Shown here: positions 25,763 through 36,200 of the stretch, in pieces
Layout: each line of letters starts with the position of its first letter
How positions within the stretch are numbered: position 1 is the first letter of the stretch
Translations under genes and position numbers: made by a program
The notes under the pieces: model-generated
Databases searched by the model: none
Told to the model about the DNA's origin: nothing
Seen by the model: only the letters and a program-made list of their open reading frames with translations
Assembly (NCBI GenBank): GCA_937941765.1
Contig: CALDGQ010000113.1
Span: forward strand, 1-46,744
From: an uncultured Saprospiraceae bacterium
Lineage (GTDB): Bacteria > Bacteroidota > Bacteroidia > Chitinophagales > Saprospiraceae
Direction: 5' to 3'
Length of the DNA: 46,744 nt

Positions 25763-25867
25763 GTTTTTTGAAATAAATGAGTAAACCTATTTTGCAATGG
25801 GAAATGTATTAATGTAGATTAATCAATACCTCTTTAAACCTCATTGTTAATAAAAAATAGAATTCTC

Positions 25868-26617
25868 ATGCAAAGTTCAACATTATTTAAAGTCGTCATA
25901 GCATGTGTCTGTGCTTTCTCAGTATTATCATTTTTTAATTTTGGAGACGTATCTTTTAGTATGAGTAGCTCCACTTTTGATGGCGAAGCGGTCACAAAGG
26001 AATTTCAATTAGATGATTTTCATTCAATAGGATTGAGTCTTCCTGCACATGTGCATATTAAAAATGGCGCAAGTAATACCGTAAAGATTTCTGCGCCGGA
26101 AAAATTAATAGACCTTATCAATACGGATGTCAAAAATGGCAAGTGGAAAATCAAGCTCAATAAAAGAATGAATTGGAAAACTTATAAAGATATTGAAATT
26201 TGGGTAGAGATGGATGACATTCGTGCATTGTCTGTTGGAGGTTCTGGTGAAATTGAAACAGAAGATTATTTCAAAAACTTAAATGCAGTCGATTGTTCAA
26301 TTGCTGGATCTGGAGATATCACGTTAACGGCTGATGTTGATAATTTAGAAGCAAGCATTTCAGGATCTGGAAACTTCGAGTTATCTGGGACTGGAAATTC
26401 GTGTGACTTAAGTATTTCAGGATCTGGTGAGTTTAAAGCATATGAATTTGTAACTAAAAATGTAGATATTTCAATAAGTGGAAGTGGTGAAGCTTATGTG
26501 AATGCATCTGAAACGATCAACGCTTCTGTTTCAGGAAGTGGAGAAGTTGCTTACAAAGGAACGCCTAAAGTTAACTCTAAGATTTCAGGATCTGGAGAAG
26601 TTCGTTCCGCAGAATAA
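25868..26617 (+). CDS. DUF2807 (putative head GIN domain) protein
   Basis: 249 residues from the ATG at 25868. An in-frame TTG at 25844 would lengthen it by eight residues and is less likely. An N-terminal hydrophobic segment (about 8-25) is a signal or anchor. The rest is a right-handed beta-helix-like DUF2807 domain with repeated SGSGE words (for example VGGSGEIE, ISGSGNFE, ISGSGEFK, ISGSGEAY, VSGSGEV). Family members are exported proteins of unknown function, sometimes called auto-transporter adhesin heads. It has its own terminator downstream. Confidence 0.85.
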   Translation: MQSSTLFKVVIACVCAFSVLSFFNFGDVSFSMSSSTFDGEAVTKEFQLDDFHSIGLSLPAHVHIKNGASNTVKISAPEKLIDLINTDVKNGKWKIKLNKRMNWKTYKDIEIWVEMDDIRALSVGGSGEIETEDYFKNLNAVDCSIAGSGDITLTADVDNLEASISGSGNFELSGTGNSCDLSISGSGEFKAYEFVTKNVDISISGSGEAYVNASETINASVSGSGEVAYKGTPKVNSKISGSGEVRSAE

Positions 26618-26640
26618 TAAATTTCGCTTTTCATAATCAT

Positions 26641-26677
26641 AAAAGGTGGTCTCAAATTTTGGGATCACCTTTTTTTC
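26641..26677 (+). terminator. Rho-independent terminator after the DUF2807 gene
   Basis: Stem AGGTGGTCTC (26644-26653) pairs with GGGATCACCT (26661-26670), including two G-U pairs, and is followed by seven further Ts (26671-26677). It lies 27 bases after the stop codon. Confidence 0.85.
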
Positions 26678-26725
26678 ATATTTGAAAATTATCCTACAAC
26701 CTATACCATAACTTAATTCCTTTGT

Positions 26726-26733
26726 TAACTTTG
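26726..26733 (+). promoter_or_regulatory. Putative -7 element for the DUF983 gene
   Basis: TAACTTTG is an exact match to TAnnTTTG and lies 28 bases before the TTG start. No good -33 TTG is seen at the normal distance, so confidence is limited. Confidence 0.45.
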
Positions 26734-26761
26734 CATCAAAACGGAACCTAATAATATCAAG

Positions 26762-27166
26762 TTGCAAAAAGGAAAAAAATCATATAGCATTTTCAAATTC
26801 AAGTGTCCACGTTGTCATGAAGGCGAATTGTTTCCATCCAAGATTAGTGAGTTTACCAAATTTTTTGAGATGAATAAACGTTGCGCTTACTGCAACCTTC
26901 ACTTCAGTCCGGAACCGGGATTTTATTTTGGAGCGATGTTCATCTCGTATATTATTACAGCTGTTGTGTTTCTTTCATTTGTTGGAATTTTCATTTTAGT
27001 TTTTGGAATCAGTGTCAATAAAACATTGGCGATTTTGTTTTTTATGGTTTGCATTTCTTTCGTTTATACATTCCGATTATCGCGTTCGATTTGGATTAAC
27101 ATGATGATTCATTACAACCAAAAGAAAGTAGATGAAGTTGCGGCGAAACATGCCAATGATTTATAA
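26762..27166 (+). CDS. DUF983 family membrane protein (TTG start)
   Basis: 134 residues. Two CxxC pairs (Cys15/Cys18 and Cys41/Cys44) form a zinc-ribbon-like N-terminus. The GFYFGAMFISY segment and two hydrophobic helices (about 57-80 and 87-106) follow, as in DUF983 proteins, whose role is unknown. TTG is the only plausible start: an in-frame stop lies at 26726-26728 and the first methionine is too far into the conserved domain. Confidence 0.85.
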   Translation: MQKGKKSYSIFKFKCPRCHEGELFPSKISEFTKFFEMNKRCAYCNLHFSPEPGFYFGAMFISYIITAVVFLSFVGIFILVFGISVNKTLAILFFMVCISFVYTFRLSRSIWINMMIHYNQKKVDEVAAKHANDL

Positions 27167-27175
27167 TATTAAAAT

Positions 27176-27209
27176 TTGTCGTTATTACGGTTTAAATAAG
27201 ATACCTTTG
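27176..27209 (+). promoter_or_regulatory. Putative promoter of the RRM protein gene
   Basis: TTG at 27176-27178 and an exact -7 box TACCTTTG at 27202-27209 are separated by 23 bases, slightly longer than usual. The predicted 5' untranslated region is about 90 bases, long enough for post-transcriptional control. Confidence 0.5.
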
Positions 27210-27308
27210 TACTGATAGTTTAGGATATCTATAGAAAGTAATTCATATACACAGTGTGCTTTTCCTTCTTATTAAGATCTCCACTTTTAGTTATTTCAAT
27301 TTTTATTT

Positions 27309-27596
27309 ATGAACATTTTTGTTGCAAAAATGAACTATGACACCCAAGAAGGTAGTCTTAGAGATGCATTTGCTGAATTCGGTGAAGTCGATTCATGCAA
27401 AATTATTATGGACAAATTTACAGGCCGTTCGAAAGGATTTGGTTTTGTAGAAATGCCAAACGACGATGAAGCAAAAAATGCAATCAGCGCCCTTAATGAC
27501 AAGGACCTTGACGGCAGAACCATCGTTGTAAAAGAAGCTGAACCACGTAAACCGAGAGACAATTTCGGCGGTGGCGGAGGAAACAGAAGATATTAA
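27309..27596 (+). CDS. RRM-domain RNA-binding protein with glycine-rich tail
   Basis: 95-residue single-RRM protein. RNP2 is NIFVAKMNY (residues 2-10) and RNP1 is KGFGFVEM (about 43-50). The tail is short and Gly/Arg-rich (FGGGGGNRRY). This type resembles the cold- or stress-linked small RRM proteins of cyanobacteria and Bacteroidota and probably binds single-stranded RNA as a chaperone. It has its own promoter-like element and a strong terminator, so it looks monocistronic. Confidence 0.93.
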   Translation: MNIFVAKMNYDTQEGSLRDAFAEFGEVDSCKIIMDKFTGRSKGFGFVEMPNDDEAKNAISALNDKDLDGRTIVVKEAEPRKPRDNFGGGGGNRRY

Positions 27597-27623
27597 GCAA
27601 TAATATTTTTTAGAAAGATTAGA

Positions 27624-27657
27624 AAGTGTTGTTCCGGAAGGGGCAACACTTTTTTTT
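27624..27657 (+). terminator. Rho-independent terminator of the RRM gene
   Basis: Stem AAGTGTTG (27624-27631) and CAACACTT (27644-27651), loop of 12 bases, then a run of Ts to 27657. It lies 28 bases after the stop. Confidence 0.9.
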
Positions 27658-27978
27658 GTTGTTGGTATCTTTTGGAAATAGATTTGATTTTTATGATGAC
27701 CCAAATAATCATCTTTCAATTTCGTTTTCGTTTTAATTTCCAAGGAATCTTCATTCTTTTTCTTTTTCCATTGATGAAAAAGAAACAAAAAATCTAGATT
27801 TTATAAACTCCTCCGTCGAGCATATAAAATCGGCCACCCTCTTCAAAATGCTGCCATTAGCTTAGTTAAAGTTAATACACAACAATATAAATATGGTTGT
27901 CATATTTATATAAATAAATATTAGATATTTTTCGTTTGAGTTCTATGCAAAATTCTGTTTTACTCACAACTTACATTA
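27658..27978. other. Gene-free intergenic stretch
   Basis: About 320 bases without a credible gene. A hairpin TCTTTTTC (27761-27768) with GAAAAAGA (27776-27783) followed by aacaaaaaatctag resembles a dispersed intergenic word I recall from other Bacteroidota, but I cannot verify that here. No tRNA-like cloverleaf was seen. Confidence 0.5.
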
Positions 27979-28227
27979 TCATGAATTTATAATGTTTGAA
28001 ACTAATTGATGTAAAGAATCATAAATAAGAATTTCCATTTCTTCAAATTCACTTAATTTCTGTTTTGCAAACTCAATAGCAGTTTTTTTATCTACAAATT
28101 CTTTAAAATAATTTTGTTGAAACTTAGTATTATCAAAATAAGAACCATCTTCATTCAATAAAATTCCAGTATTGAAATCTGAATAAATAATGTAAAAATT
28201 TCCTTTTTTAATATTTGGATTTTGCAT
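27979..28227 (-). CDS. Small hypothetical protein
   Basis: 82 residues, acidic C-terminal half, no signal peptide, no membrane segment and no motif I recognise. It begins 11 bases after the stop of the GT39-like gene on the same strand, so it may be the last gene of that transcript. The amino-acid composition is that of a normal folded protein (aromatic and hydrophobic residues spread throughout), which supports it as real. Confidence 0.55.
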   Translation of the reverse strand: MQNPNIKKGNFYIIYSDFNTGILLNEDGSYFDNTKFQQNYFKEFVDKKTAIEFAKQKLSEFEEMEILIYDSLHQLVSNIINS

Positions 28228-28238
28228 AGGATACGTAC

Positions 28239-29795
28239 TTATCTAATTTTATAAACCTCAAAATCCTCCACTACCCCATTCGTAACATTCTCAAAATACG
28301 CATCATCCAATTCACTATAAGCATTTCGCCAAACAACCAAATAATCAATCTCATGTTCAGCTAACTCCTTAGCAACAGACTCCGGAGCAATATGCTTACA
28401 GACTCCATAATATTGACAACCGCTATAATAAGCCAACACTGCACCTCCATACCAAGTGCCTTTTGTTGCAATTCTTCCTTTTAAATTTAGATGTTGAATT
28501 TGCTGATGCTGACTGTACAAATCAAATCCTTTATTAAAATTTCTTGACAAAGTAATTCCAGGATACAAGAGAAAGCTACAATAGAAAGCACCTATTAACA
28601 TAATACTTGCAATACTACTAAGTTTGAATGTCTTGAAAAACTGTGTCAAAAAATAGCTACCAATTACGATCATTAATAAATTGTACAACCAAAGATATCG
28701 ATGTTCAATTAATAAAATCAAATAGCCACTCGTTAAAACAAAAAGGAATAACAGTAATACAAGTATTTTGTTATAAATAGCTTTTCTTCCTAATTGAATC
28801 AAATAAATAATGCTGATAATTAATAAACAAGCAGTTGTAAAACTAAAGTCATTCAGTATTTTGAAATAAGCAAAGAAATTATTTAAAAATCTACTGATAT
28901 AAAATTGGACATGGCTTGTCCAATCCGATGCATTCCAAGCAGGCAACTCAACATATGAAAAATCTTCCATAACGGTTGTGGCGGTAATATTCGAAGGTTC
29001 CATTAACCCAATATAAAACATTGGATGTCCTAAAGATTGAGGTCCAAAAACAATGTGATTATAATGTCCAGCAGTTCCAATTGTCCAATAACCATATTTT
29101 GCACTAATCAAATAGATCCAAATAAAACTAACCATTCCGAAAACAAAAATTCCAACCAAATACCGTTGAATCAATTTCCATCTGAGCGTTTTTTCATCAT
29201 TTCTAAAAAAAATAACAAGGTTTATTAATGAAAAAGTCACGAAAAAAAATGGTAACCCATAATTTTTAGTAAAGAATAACAAAGCTCCTATTATTCCTAT
29301 TGCAATGGTCGTTAAAAAGTTTTCTTGACTAGCACTATATTTCAACAAGACATTCACCAAACAAATTCCGAAAAAAGCAAACATTAAATCTGGTGCTACT
29401 AACGTCAATGCAAAATTCAAAATAACAATAGTCGCACAAAGTAGGGATGGTAAGTACAAATTGGTATCAATGTCTAAATTCGTAAGTAATTTATTAAACT
29501 GAAAAAGCGATAATAATCCAATCGTTCCTGTCAATATTTTGAATCCAACCAATGGTTTAAATCCAGCGGCCAAAAAAGGAATCAGTAACCAAGACATCAG
29601 GGGACCCCAACAACCATTGATTGCATTTTCAAAATCACCTATTAGATATTTCTGTGCAATTCCGATATAGGAAATCCCATCTGGATCTAATTGATAGCAA
29701 TAAAAAGGAAATAAAATAATGAGGAGTACTAAATAAAATAGGACACTGATCAGGAATGCATTTCTTGGTGACAGGAATTTAAAGTATTGGTGCAT
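28239..29795 (-). CDS. Polytopic membrane glycosyltransferase-like protein (GT39/ArnT type)
   Basis: About 518 residues from the ATG at 29795. An earlier in-frame ATG at 29855 would add 20 polar residues that do not look like part of the family. About eleven hydrophobic segments are present, with a periplasmic loop after TM1 bearing the DPDGISYIGIAQKYL segment, like the acidic loop of GT-C fold lipid-linked sugar transferases. A soluble C-terminal region follows. Such enzymes move sugars from polyprenyl carriers to proteins or lipids in the cell envelope. Donor and acceptor are unknown. Confidence 0.75.
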   Translation of the reverse strand: MHQYFKFLSPRNAFLISVLFYLVLLIILFPFYCYQLDPDGISYIGIAQKYLIGDFENAINGCWGPLMSWLLIPFLAAGFKPLVGFKILTGTIGLLSLFQFNKLLTNLDIDTNLYLPSLLCATIVILNFALTLVAPDLMFAFFGICLVNVLLKYSASQENFLTTIAIGIIGALLFFTKNYGLPFFFVTFSLINLVIFFRNDEKTLRWKLIQRYLVGIFVFGMVSFIWIYLISAKYGYWTIGTAGHYNHIVFGPQSLGHPMFYIGLMEPSNITATTVMEDFSYVELPAWNASDWTSHVQFYISRFLNNFFAYFKILNDFSFTTACLLIISIIYLIQLGRKAIYNKILVLLLFLFVLTSGYLILLIEHRYLWLYNLLMIVIGSYFLTQFFKTFKLSSIASIMLIGAFYCSFLLYPGITLSRNFNKGFDLYSQHQQIQHLNLKGRIATKGTWYGGAVLAYYSGCQYYGVCKHIAPESVAKELAEHEIDYLVVWRNAYSELDDAYFENVTNGVVEDFEVYKIR

Positions 29796-29890
29796 CCAGA
29801 TTGCCTTTGGTTTTGGTTGTTGGCCAAAAGTAAGTATTGTTAATGTAGTAGCCAAGTTTTAGCAGATTGTTTGCTCTGTTCCGGCGATTT

Positions 29891-29970
29891 GTTCAGGCGA
29901 TCTTTAGTCGCCTTTTTAAAAAGCTTTAAAGTTATTAATAAAACAAAAGGCGACTTAAGTCGCCTGAACC
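29891..29970. repeat. REP-like palindrome unit
   Basis: gttcaggcgatctttagtcg starts at 29891 and ggcgacttaagtcgcctgaa at 29949. This is the same two-armed unit as at 3905-4060. Each arm is a palindrome centred on gcgacttaagtcgc-like words. Confidence 0.85.
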
Positions 29971-30171
29971 ATACAAAAAAAAGCGTCACTCCTTTGAGCA
30001 ACACTTCTTTTAAAATCTGAAGTTAGGAAGAGGATTACTCCTCTTCCTTATCAGAAAAGTAATATTTAGATTACCGCCCCTTTGTGGCAATCCTCGTATT
30101 ACTTACCAACATATAAACCATAATGTAATTTCGTGCAAGGTCTTAATTTCAATTAATACCTTACACGGTAT
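29971..30171. other. Gene-free stretch with perfect hairpin
   Basis: The 3' flank of the PorP/SprF-like gene. AGGAAGAGGA (30025-30034) and TCCTCTTCCT (30039-30048) form a perfect 10-base stem with a 4-base loop. No T tract follows on the minus strand, so it is a possible processing or termination hairpin only. Confidence 0.6.
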
Positions 30172-31098
30172 CTAATTTTCAAATCTGTAAGCGGTGAAAA
30201 ATTCATATCCGACGCCTTGCTGTCCACCTAGTCCACCGATATTATAAGTTCCTTGACCTCCAATTCTCAATACACCACCACCAAGAAAGTCCTGATCCAA
30301 AATAACACCACCTTGTAATGTGAATGTTAGATTAGTGGCAACTGTCATCGCTGCCCAGAAAGTATTGTATTGTTCATATTTCAAACCAAGATTGACATTG
30401 TAAATATTTTGCGCACCATAATTCAACCAAATCGAAGGTTCGAAGTACGATTCCATACTGATAAAGCGAGCACCTAAAAGTGCATTTCCATGAAGCGCTC
30501 TTTTGTAGTTAGCATTATTCGCTCCGTAAAATAAATTAGAAGTATATAATTGATTCACAGAAATTCCACCATAATAATAGGTTTCGTCAAAATCATCATC
30601 TCCATTAGAAGTATAATAAATTCCAAAACCGGCATTCGGTACAATCTTCGTTGATCCATCATCCGGAAGTAATACATCATCTTCATCATTGACTAGAATG
30701 TCACCGCTATCAACATGGTATTCACCTAACGTTCCCATAAAACCTAAACTCAATTGTGCATCAGAAGAACTGAATTTAAGCTTGTAAGCATAATTAAAAT
30801 TGATTGTGTTGCTACGAAGTGCACCGATTTTGTCAGTGACAATAAAAGCACCTACTGCCATATTTCTTTTGTACAATGGTACCTGTCCACCGATCGTTGC
30901 TGTTAGTGGTGCATCATTAAAACCAAGCCATTGTTGTTTGTAATTCAGACTGATTTCAGTGAAGTCATAGACGCCTGTCATTGCAGGATTCCATTGATAA
31001 CTATTATTTGTAAAAAAGCTTCTTTCAGCTAATTGTTGTGCGTTGATTGTTGTAAAAAAAGCACAGGATATAAGTGTGAGTATAAATATATTTTTCAT
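30172..31098 (-). CDS. PorP/SprF-family type IX secretion protein
   Basis: About 308 residues. The chosen start MKNIFILTL gives a good signal peptide ending INAQ; an ATG three codons upstream (31107) is possible. The mature part is an outer-membrane barrel of the PorP/SprF family, with the typical YQWNPAMTG start and aromatic strands through to the C-terminal FEN. In Flavobacterium, SprF is needed for secretion of the type B substrate SprB. Here the gene follows a CHU_C (type B) gene by about 40 bases, the usual pairing. Confidence 0.92.
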   Translation of the reverse strand: MKNIFILTLISCAFFTTINAQQLAERSFFTNNSYQWNPAMTGVYDFTEISLNYKQQWLGFNDAPLTATIGGQVPLYKRNMAVGAFIVTDKIGALRSNTINFNYAYKLKFSSSDAQLSLGFMGTLGEYHVDSGDILVNDEDDVLLPDDGSTKIVPNAGFGIYYTSNGDDDFDETYYYGGISVNQLYTSNLFYGANNANYKRALHGNALLGARFISMESYFEPSIWLNYGAQNIYNVNLGLKYEQYNTFWAAMTVATNLTFTLQGGVILDQDFLGGGVLRIGGQGTYNIGGLGGQQGVGYEFFTAYRFEN

Positions 31099-31137
31099 GA
31101 TGTTCAATTGATGTTCTAAATAAATGATGTTCTAAAT

Positions 31138-33036
31138 TTAGTTTCTTGCAATTGTGAATGCTTGTTTAATAACGTCATCTTTAAATTGCAAAACATAATA
31201 GTAAGTACCAGCTGGGAGTGGTTTCTCTCGATAAGTTCCATCGAAACGTTCTTCATCAGTTTGGTAATTAAATCTAGAATAAACAGTATCTCCCCATCTA
31301 TTGAATACGGTAAAAGTATTACTCCCAAATTTCAGGAGTCCATTAAATTCCAACACATCATTTTTACCATCACCATTGGGCGTGATCATATTCACAGCTT
31401 TGATTTGCTCTGACGGATTGTTGGCTATCTCAACTTTAACTTCTTCGATTGTAGTACATCCATTTGCATCAACAATCATAACAAAGTAATTACTTTCTTC
31501 TGAAGGATTCACTGTTAATAAAGATAGATCATGGCTTGAAATGTTTGGACCTGACCAGCTGTAGGATACACCACCGGATGCAAAAAGAACCGCAGGAGTT
31601 CCAGGAGCAATACAAGTGTCTGCACTTGCAAATGCTGTAATTTCACTTATTTCAACTGGTACTTCAATCATTTCACTTCCACATTCATTTGACACTACAA
31701 CATCATACACTTCATTTTCTGTTGTATAAGAAATTGGATTTGGAATGTTCGTAGCACTTAAAGTACCATTAGGATCGAGCCATTCATAGGTATCACCATT
31801 GCCATCAATATTCAATTGAATGGAGTCACCAGGACAGATTGCGAATACTTCAACAGCAGTGGTTGCAACCACACTTGCTAAAAATTGAACATTGATGGTG
31901 TCCACATTTTCGCAACCATCATTACTAGTTATGGTAACACTGTATTCACCAGAATCAGCTACTGAGATACTACTTCCTGTAGCACCCGTTGACCAAACCA
32001 CACTCGGATATTCGCCCACACTTAATTGCAATGCTTCCTCTTCACATAAGTCGAGGTCAGCGCCTAAATCAGCGATTGGAATTTCTTGACCATCAATTTC
32101 AAACTCCATCTCATCTTCGCAGCCATTTGCATCAGTCACGATAAGTGTATACGTACCAGCGGGCAAATTAGTAAATGAGTTCACCATTCCGGATTCTTCA
32201 CCAATATCATAAGTATAAGGTCCTACTCCACCATCAGCTAAGACTTGGATGGCTCCATCATTACCACTACAAGTAGTATTTTCTATTTCTAAATTGGAAA
32301 TTTCAACAGAAGACAACGGTTGTAACACTATAAATGCAGTGTCCATTACTATTTCTCCTTGATCATTTGTAATGATTAAAAAATAATCGCCGCTCTCAAG
32401 ACTTGATACATTTTGATCGGAAGAAATAAAACCATTAGGTCCTGTCCATGCAAATTCAAATTCCCCTGGATCATTGATGGTAAGGTCGATAGCTGCTTCA
32501 TTAGAGCCAACACAAGGTGCATTGGTAACTTGCGCAAAGACATTTATAGTATTTCCAACGAGCACAGAACCGTGATCCTGACCTAATTGAATAGGTATAT
32601 TAATCCCATCTATTTTTCTAAAAACTTCAATGGCAATTGGAACATCAGAAAAACTAACATCTGTGTAATCACCTACATTTCCAATAACTAAAAAATGTAG
32701 CCTTACCATTACTTGGCCGTTTGGAACGGAAACCTCTACTCCATCGGTTGGAAACCAGGATAAACGTAATTCACCATTTGCAGCTTCAACAGAACCAATT
32801 GCAACGAAATCTAGATCCACCAATTCTTTATCCAAAAATTGAATAACGGTTGGATCGAATAACATTGAAAATTGTACACTAGCAATGTCCGTAAAATTGT
32901 TTTGGACAATGACATCCACACTTACAGAATCTCCCGATTTTGCGATGTGTTCAGTCAGTTCTAAATCTAGTGGTTGTGCAATGAGTGATGATAACAGGAG
33001 GAAAGGGGCGACGAAAATCATCAGCAACCTGATCAT
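31138..33036 (-). CDS. Surface protein with T9SS type B (CHU_C, gliding motility-associated) domain
   Basis: 632 residues. Signal peptide about 1-20. A cohesin-like beta-sandwich covers about 22-170 (DIASVQFSMLFDP, NGELRLSWFPTDG). Immunoglobulin-like and SprB-type repeats fill about 175-540, including one clear SprB module (AGTYTLIVTDANGCED). The type B sorting domain is at about 548-632 (MITPNGDGKNDVLEF, VFNRWGDTVY, LPAGTYYYVLQF). It is exported by T9SS to the surface, probably with the PorP/SprF-like gene just downstream as dedicated partner. It could be an adhesin or a binding partner of the giant protein. Confidence 0.92.
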   Translation of the reverse strand: MIRLLMIFVAPFLLLSSLIAQPLDLELTEHIAKSGDSVSVDVIVQNNFTDIASVQFSMLFDPTVIQFLDKELVDLDFVAIGSVEAANGELRLSWFPTDGVEVSVPNGQVMVRLHFLVIGNVGDYTDVSFSDVPIAIEVFRKIDGINIPIQLGQDHGSVLVGNTINVFAQVTNAPCVGSNEAAIDLTINDPGEFEFAWTGPNGFISSDQNVSSLESGDYFLIITNDQGEIVMDTAFIVLQPLSSVEISNLEIENTTCSGNDGAIQVLADGGVGPYTYDIGEESGMVNSFTNLPAGTYTLIVTDANGCEDEMEFEIDGQEIPIADLGADLDLCEEEALQLSVGEYPSVVWSTGATGSSISVADSGEYSVTITSNDGCENVDTINVQFLASVVATTAVEVFAICPGDSIQLNIDGNGDTYEWLDPNGTLSATNIPNPISYTTENEVYDVVVSNECGSEMIEVPVEISEITAFASADTCIAPGTPAVLFASGGVSYSWSGPNISSHDLSLLTVNPSEESNYFVMIVDANGCTTIEEVKVEIANNPSEQIKAVNMITPNGDGKNDVLEFNGLLKFGSNTFTVFNRWGDTVYSRFNYQTDEERFDGTYREKPLPAGTYYYVLQFKDDVIKQAFTIARN

Positions 33037-33139
33037 AACTTTTTGTTTTTTTTATACAAATTGTCTTATAAAACAGCGGTAGATATGGTTTAAACTTGCC
33101 ATTCTAAGTTCAATTTGTAATAGTTGTTTAATAATTTTT

Positions 33140-33179
33140 AAAAAGGTGGGAAGAAAAAGCGTTTGTACTTTTTCTTCCC
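33140..33179 (-). terminator. Terminator of the giant adhesin gene
   Basis: A perfect 12-base stem GGGAAGAAAAAG (33148-33159) and CTTTTTCTTCCC (33168-33179) with an 8-base loop, followed on the minus strand by a short T run (33144-33140). It sits about 25 bases after the adhesin stop and 110 bases before the CHU_C start, so the two may be separately transcribed or attenuated here. Confidence 0.8.
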
Positions 33180-33204
33180 TAGGTGTTTTTAAATCACTTT
33201 TCGT

Positions 33205-36200
33205 TTAATCAATTATGATCATACTACGTGATTCACTATAAGAATCGGTTGTAAGCGTGTAGTTGTATAATCCGCTAGGCAGATCTTTTCTATTCCATTC
33301 TACTTGACTAATTCCTTTAGGGAATTCGTTAGCAAATTGAGCAACAACTTGACCTAATGTATTCGTCACTGTCAATTTAGCATCCATCGCAGCAGGTAAT
33401 TCAAATCGAATCACTGTACTATTTGTGAATGGGTTTGGAATATTTTGTAACAATTTGTAGTCGCCATTTGCAATTTCAGTTTCTGTAGATGCCGGATCAA
33501 CAAATTCAAGTACAATGTTGAAAGGTTCTGAATACTGATTGTGCGCTTCTGCGTTGAAAGTATCAAACTTGTTGATAGCAAACAATTCAGAAAGGTCAGC
33601 GATATCGGTGGTTGCTTCAAATTTCACAGAGAAGGCAACTTCTGTATTTGTTAAGCTAGTTGCTTTACCATTAAGGTTGAACCAACTGAATCTTACTTGA
33701 TCGTCATTATTCGGACTGATACCTGAAATCAAATTAGACATTTCAGAATTTTGATTTTCGATAACTTCGATGAAACGCATCTTATCTTTCGCATAAGTCA
33801 ATGCCATTTGGAAACTTACGAAGTCTTCAAAGTCCGCACTTGTAAAGTCAAGTGTAAATGATTCACCAGCTCTTACTGCTCCATTCAATGCGTTGAATGT
33901 AATTTCACTTCTGTCTCTTGTATCCGTAGCCGTTGTTGGACGGTTGTGAGGATTTGCATTTCCAAGAATATCACCCACTTTCACACCAACGAAGTTTGCG
34001 TATGAATCTTGATCCAATTGCATCGTAGCTGTGCTTTCGTATGGGAATACATTGTATGTATTGAAATCCGCTGGTAAAGGATGTTCTTCATTTACAAATA
34101 CCCATGAAGGACAGCTTGGAAATTCTGTTGCTGTACCAATGATGATTTGCTGTATTAAGAATAAATCCAATGCTGTAAATGAGTTGTTACAGTTTGCATC
34201 ACCCGCAATTACTTGGTATGGAGAATGTACTTCTACAGGATCCATTCCTAAGATAAATTGCTGTCCGATATATAAAGCGAACGTTGACAATCCATTTGCA
34301 GGAAGTGTATCTTTTTCAGGTTCAACAATGTACTCTTCATCACCAATTAGTTCTGGGAATAAGTAGACTCCAGAAGAATCCGTCATATCCATTTCGTCCA
34401 TGATGTTACCATCTGCTTCTACTTGAGCATCCATGATACCATCCATCCAGAAAGTTCTAACCATACCATTCATTTGGAACATGTTGTAAATTGTGATTGT
34501 ACCATCCATTACTACGTGATCAACTACAACCCCTGTTCCGTTTTCTAGACCTCCAACTTCACATGGTAAAGGTTCGCATGTAATCATGATATCACATGAC
34601 TGACCTCCTGTTCCAACTAATAGGACATCGATGTAGAATAAAACAACATCATCACAAGGAACGCCTTCTCCGTTGAAGTCGAAATAAGTAAATGTGTTGT
34701 TGGTTGAGTTGAACAAAGGATTGATCGCTGAAGGTGTAATACCTACAATTTGAGCAATACTTTCATCACATGTAGTTAATGATGCTGAGAATGATGTTAA
34801 GATATCACAGTTTTCAGATGTAACTGGGATACTAACCGTATTACCGGTTCCACCTGCAGCAAGACCTGCTCTAATGATAACAGTACCCATTCCATTTGCT
34901 ACTTGTATTGTTTCACAACAAGTTTCACTACCACAACCTTCCGTTACTGTAACACAAACATCATAGTTTCCTGATCCAGGATATGCATGTGATGGGTTTG
35001 CACCCGCTCCAGTAGATCCATCTCCAAATGTCCATACATAAGATGCAGTTGCACTTGTGTGATTACTTGTAAAGTCAATATTTGTTGAATTCTCTGACCA
35101 TGCAAAACATGCATCTGAGATACAACATTCATCTGCAACGACTACTGATTGTACCGCTGTACATCCTGCAGCATCCGTTACTGTTATGTTATAACTTCCT
35201 GTTGCCAAATCTGGAATACAGAAATTAGCAGCTGAAGAAATAATTGTTCCTGATCCAGTACCTGTATAAGCAGCTGTAAAATCAGCTAACCCGTTAAGCA
35301 CTTCGACACAAACTTCTCCAGGAGTATCACAAGTTGCAGCCGTTGAAACGAAATTTGCTGTCATACAACATTCATCTACTGGTAAGATGGTCACTCCTGT
35401 AATAACATTCGCCACACATCCATTTGCATCTGTAATAGTCAAGTTATAAGTACCAGGTAATAATTGAGTCAATGTAAACGGACTTGTTTGTACCGTTGTT
35501 GAACCAACACCTGAAATCAAAATCGAGTATGGTGCCGTTCCTGTTGCAGTTCCAGTAATTGTTCCGAATCCAGTCAAACAAGCTGCAGTAGATCCTGATG
35601 CTGTTGCTGTGATTGAACTACCTCCGATTACAACTGTTTGCGTAACATCGCAACCTGCTGCATCCGTAATGGTTACTACGTAAGTTCCTGCAGCCAATCC
35701 AGTTACACTTCCATTAGGTCCAGCAATTACAATTGGTGTTCCTCCAGGATAAGTGATCGTATATGGTGCAGTACCACTAGCAGTAGTGATTGCAATTGAA
35801 CCGTCAGGTCCACAAGTTGCATCGGTACCAACCATCGTAGCAGTAAAGCAACAGAATCCATCTCCTACAGTTGCAGTAACAGTTGTAGAACATCCATTTG
35901 CATCTACAATGGTAATCGTATAACCACCAGGTAATAAATCTTCTAAGTTGAAAGCACCTACAGTTGAAGTAGTTGTACTTCCACTTGGTCCAACTGCTGT
36001 AATTGTATAGTTAGGAACTCCATTTGCAATAGCAATAGAAATATGTCCTAACCCTGTTGAACAATCTGCATTGCTACCAATTGCAGTTGCAGTCAAATCA
36101 TTGGTTCCAGTAGTAATCGTAACTGATTGAGAAGCGGTACATCCGTTTGCATCCGTAACACTTACTGGATAAGTTCCAGGTGCAATGTTAGGAATGTTAG

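Noticed and set aside
27393..27788. 131-residue minus-strand frame over the RRM gene
   Set aside because: It is antisense to a clear RRM gene, crosses that gene's terminator and looks like low-complexity shadow coding.
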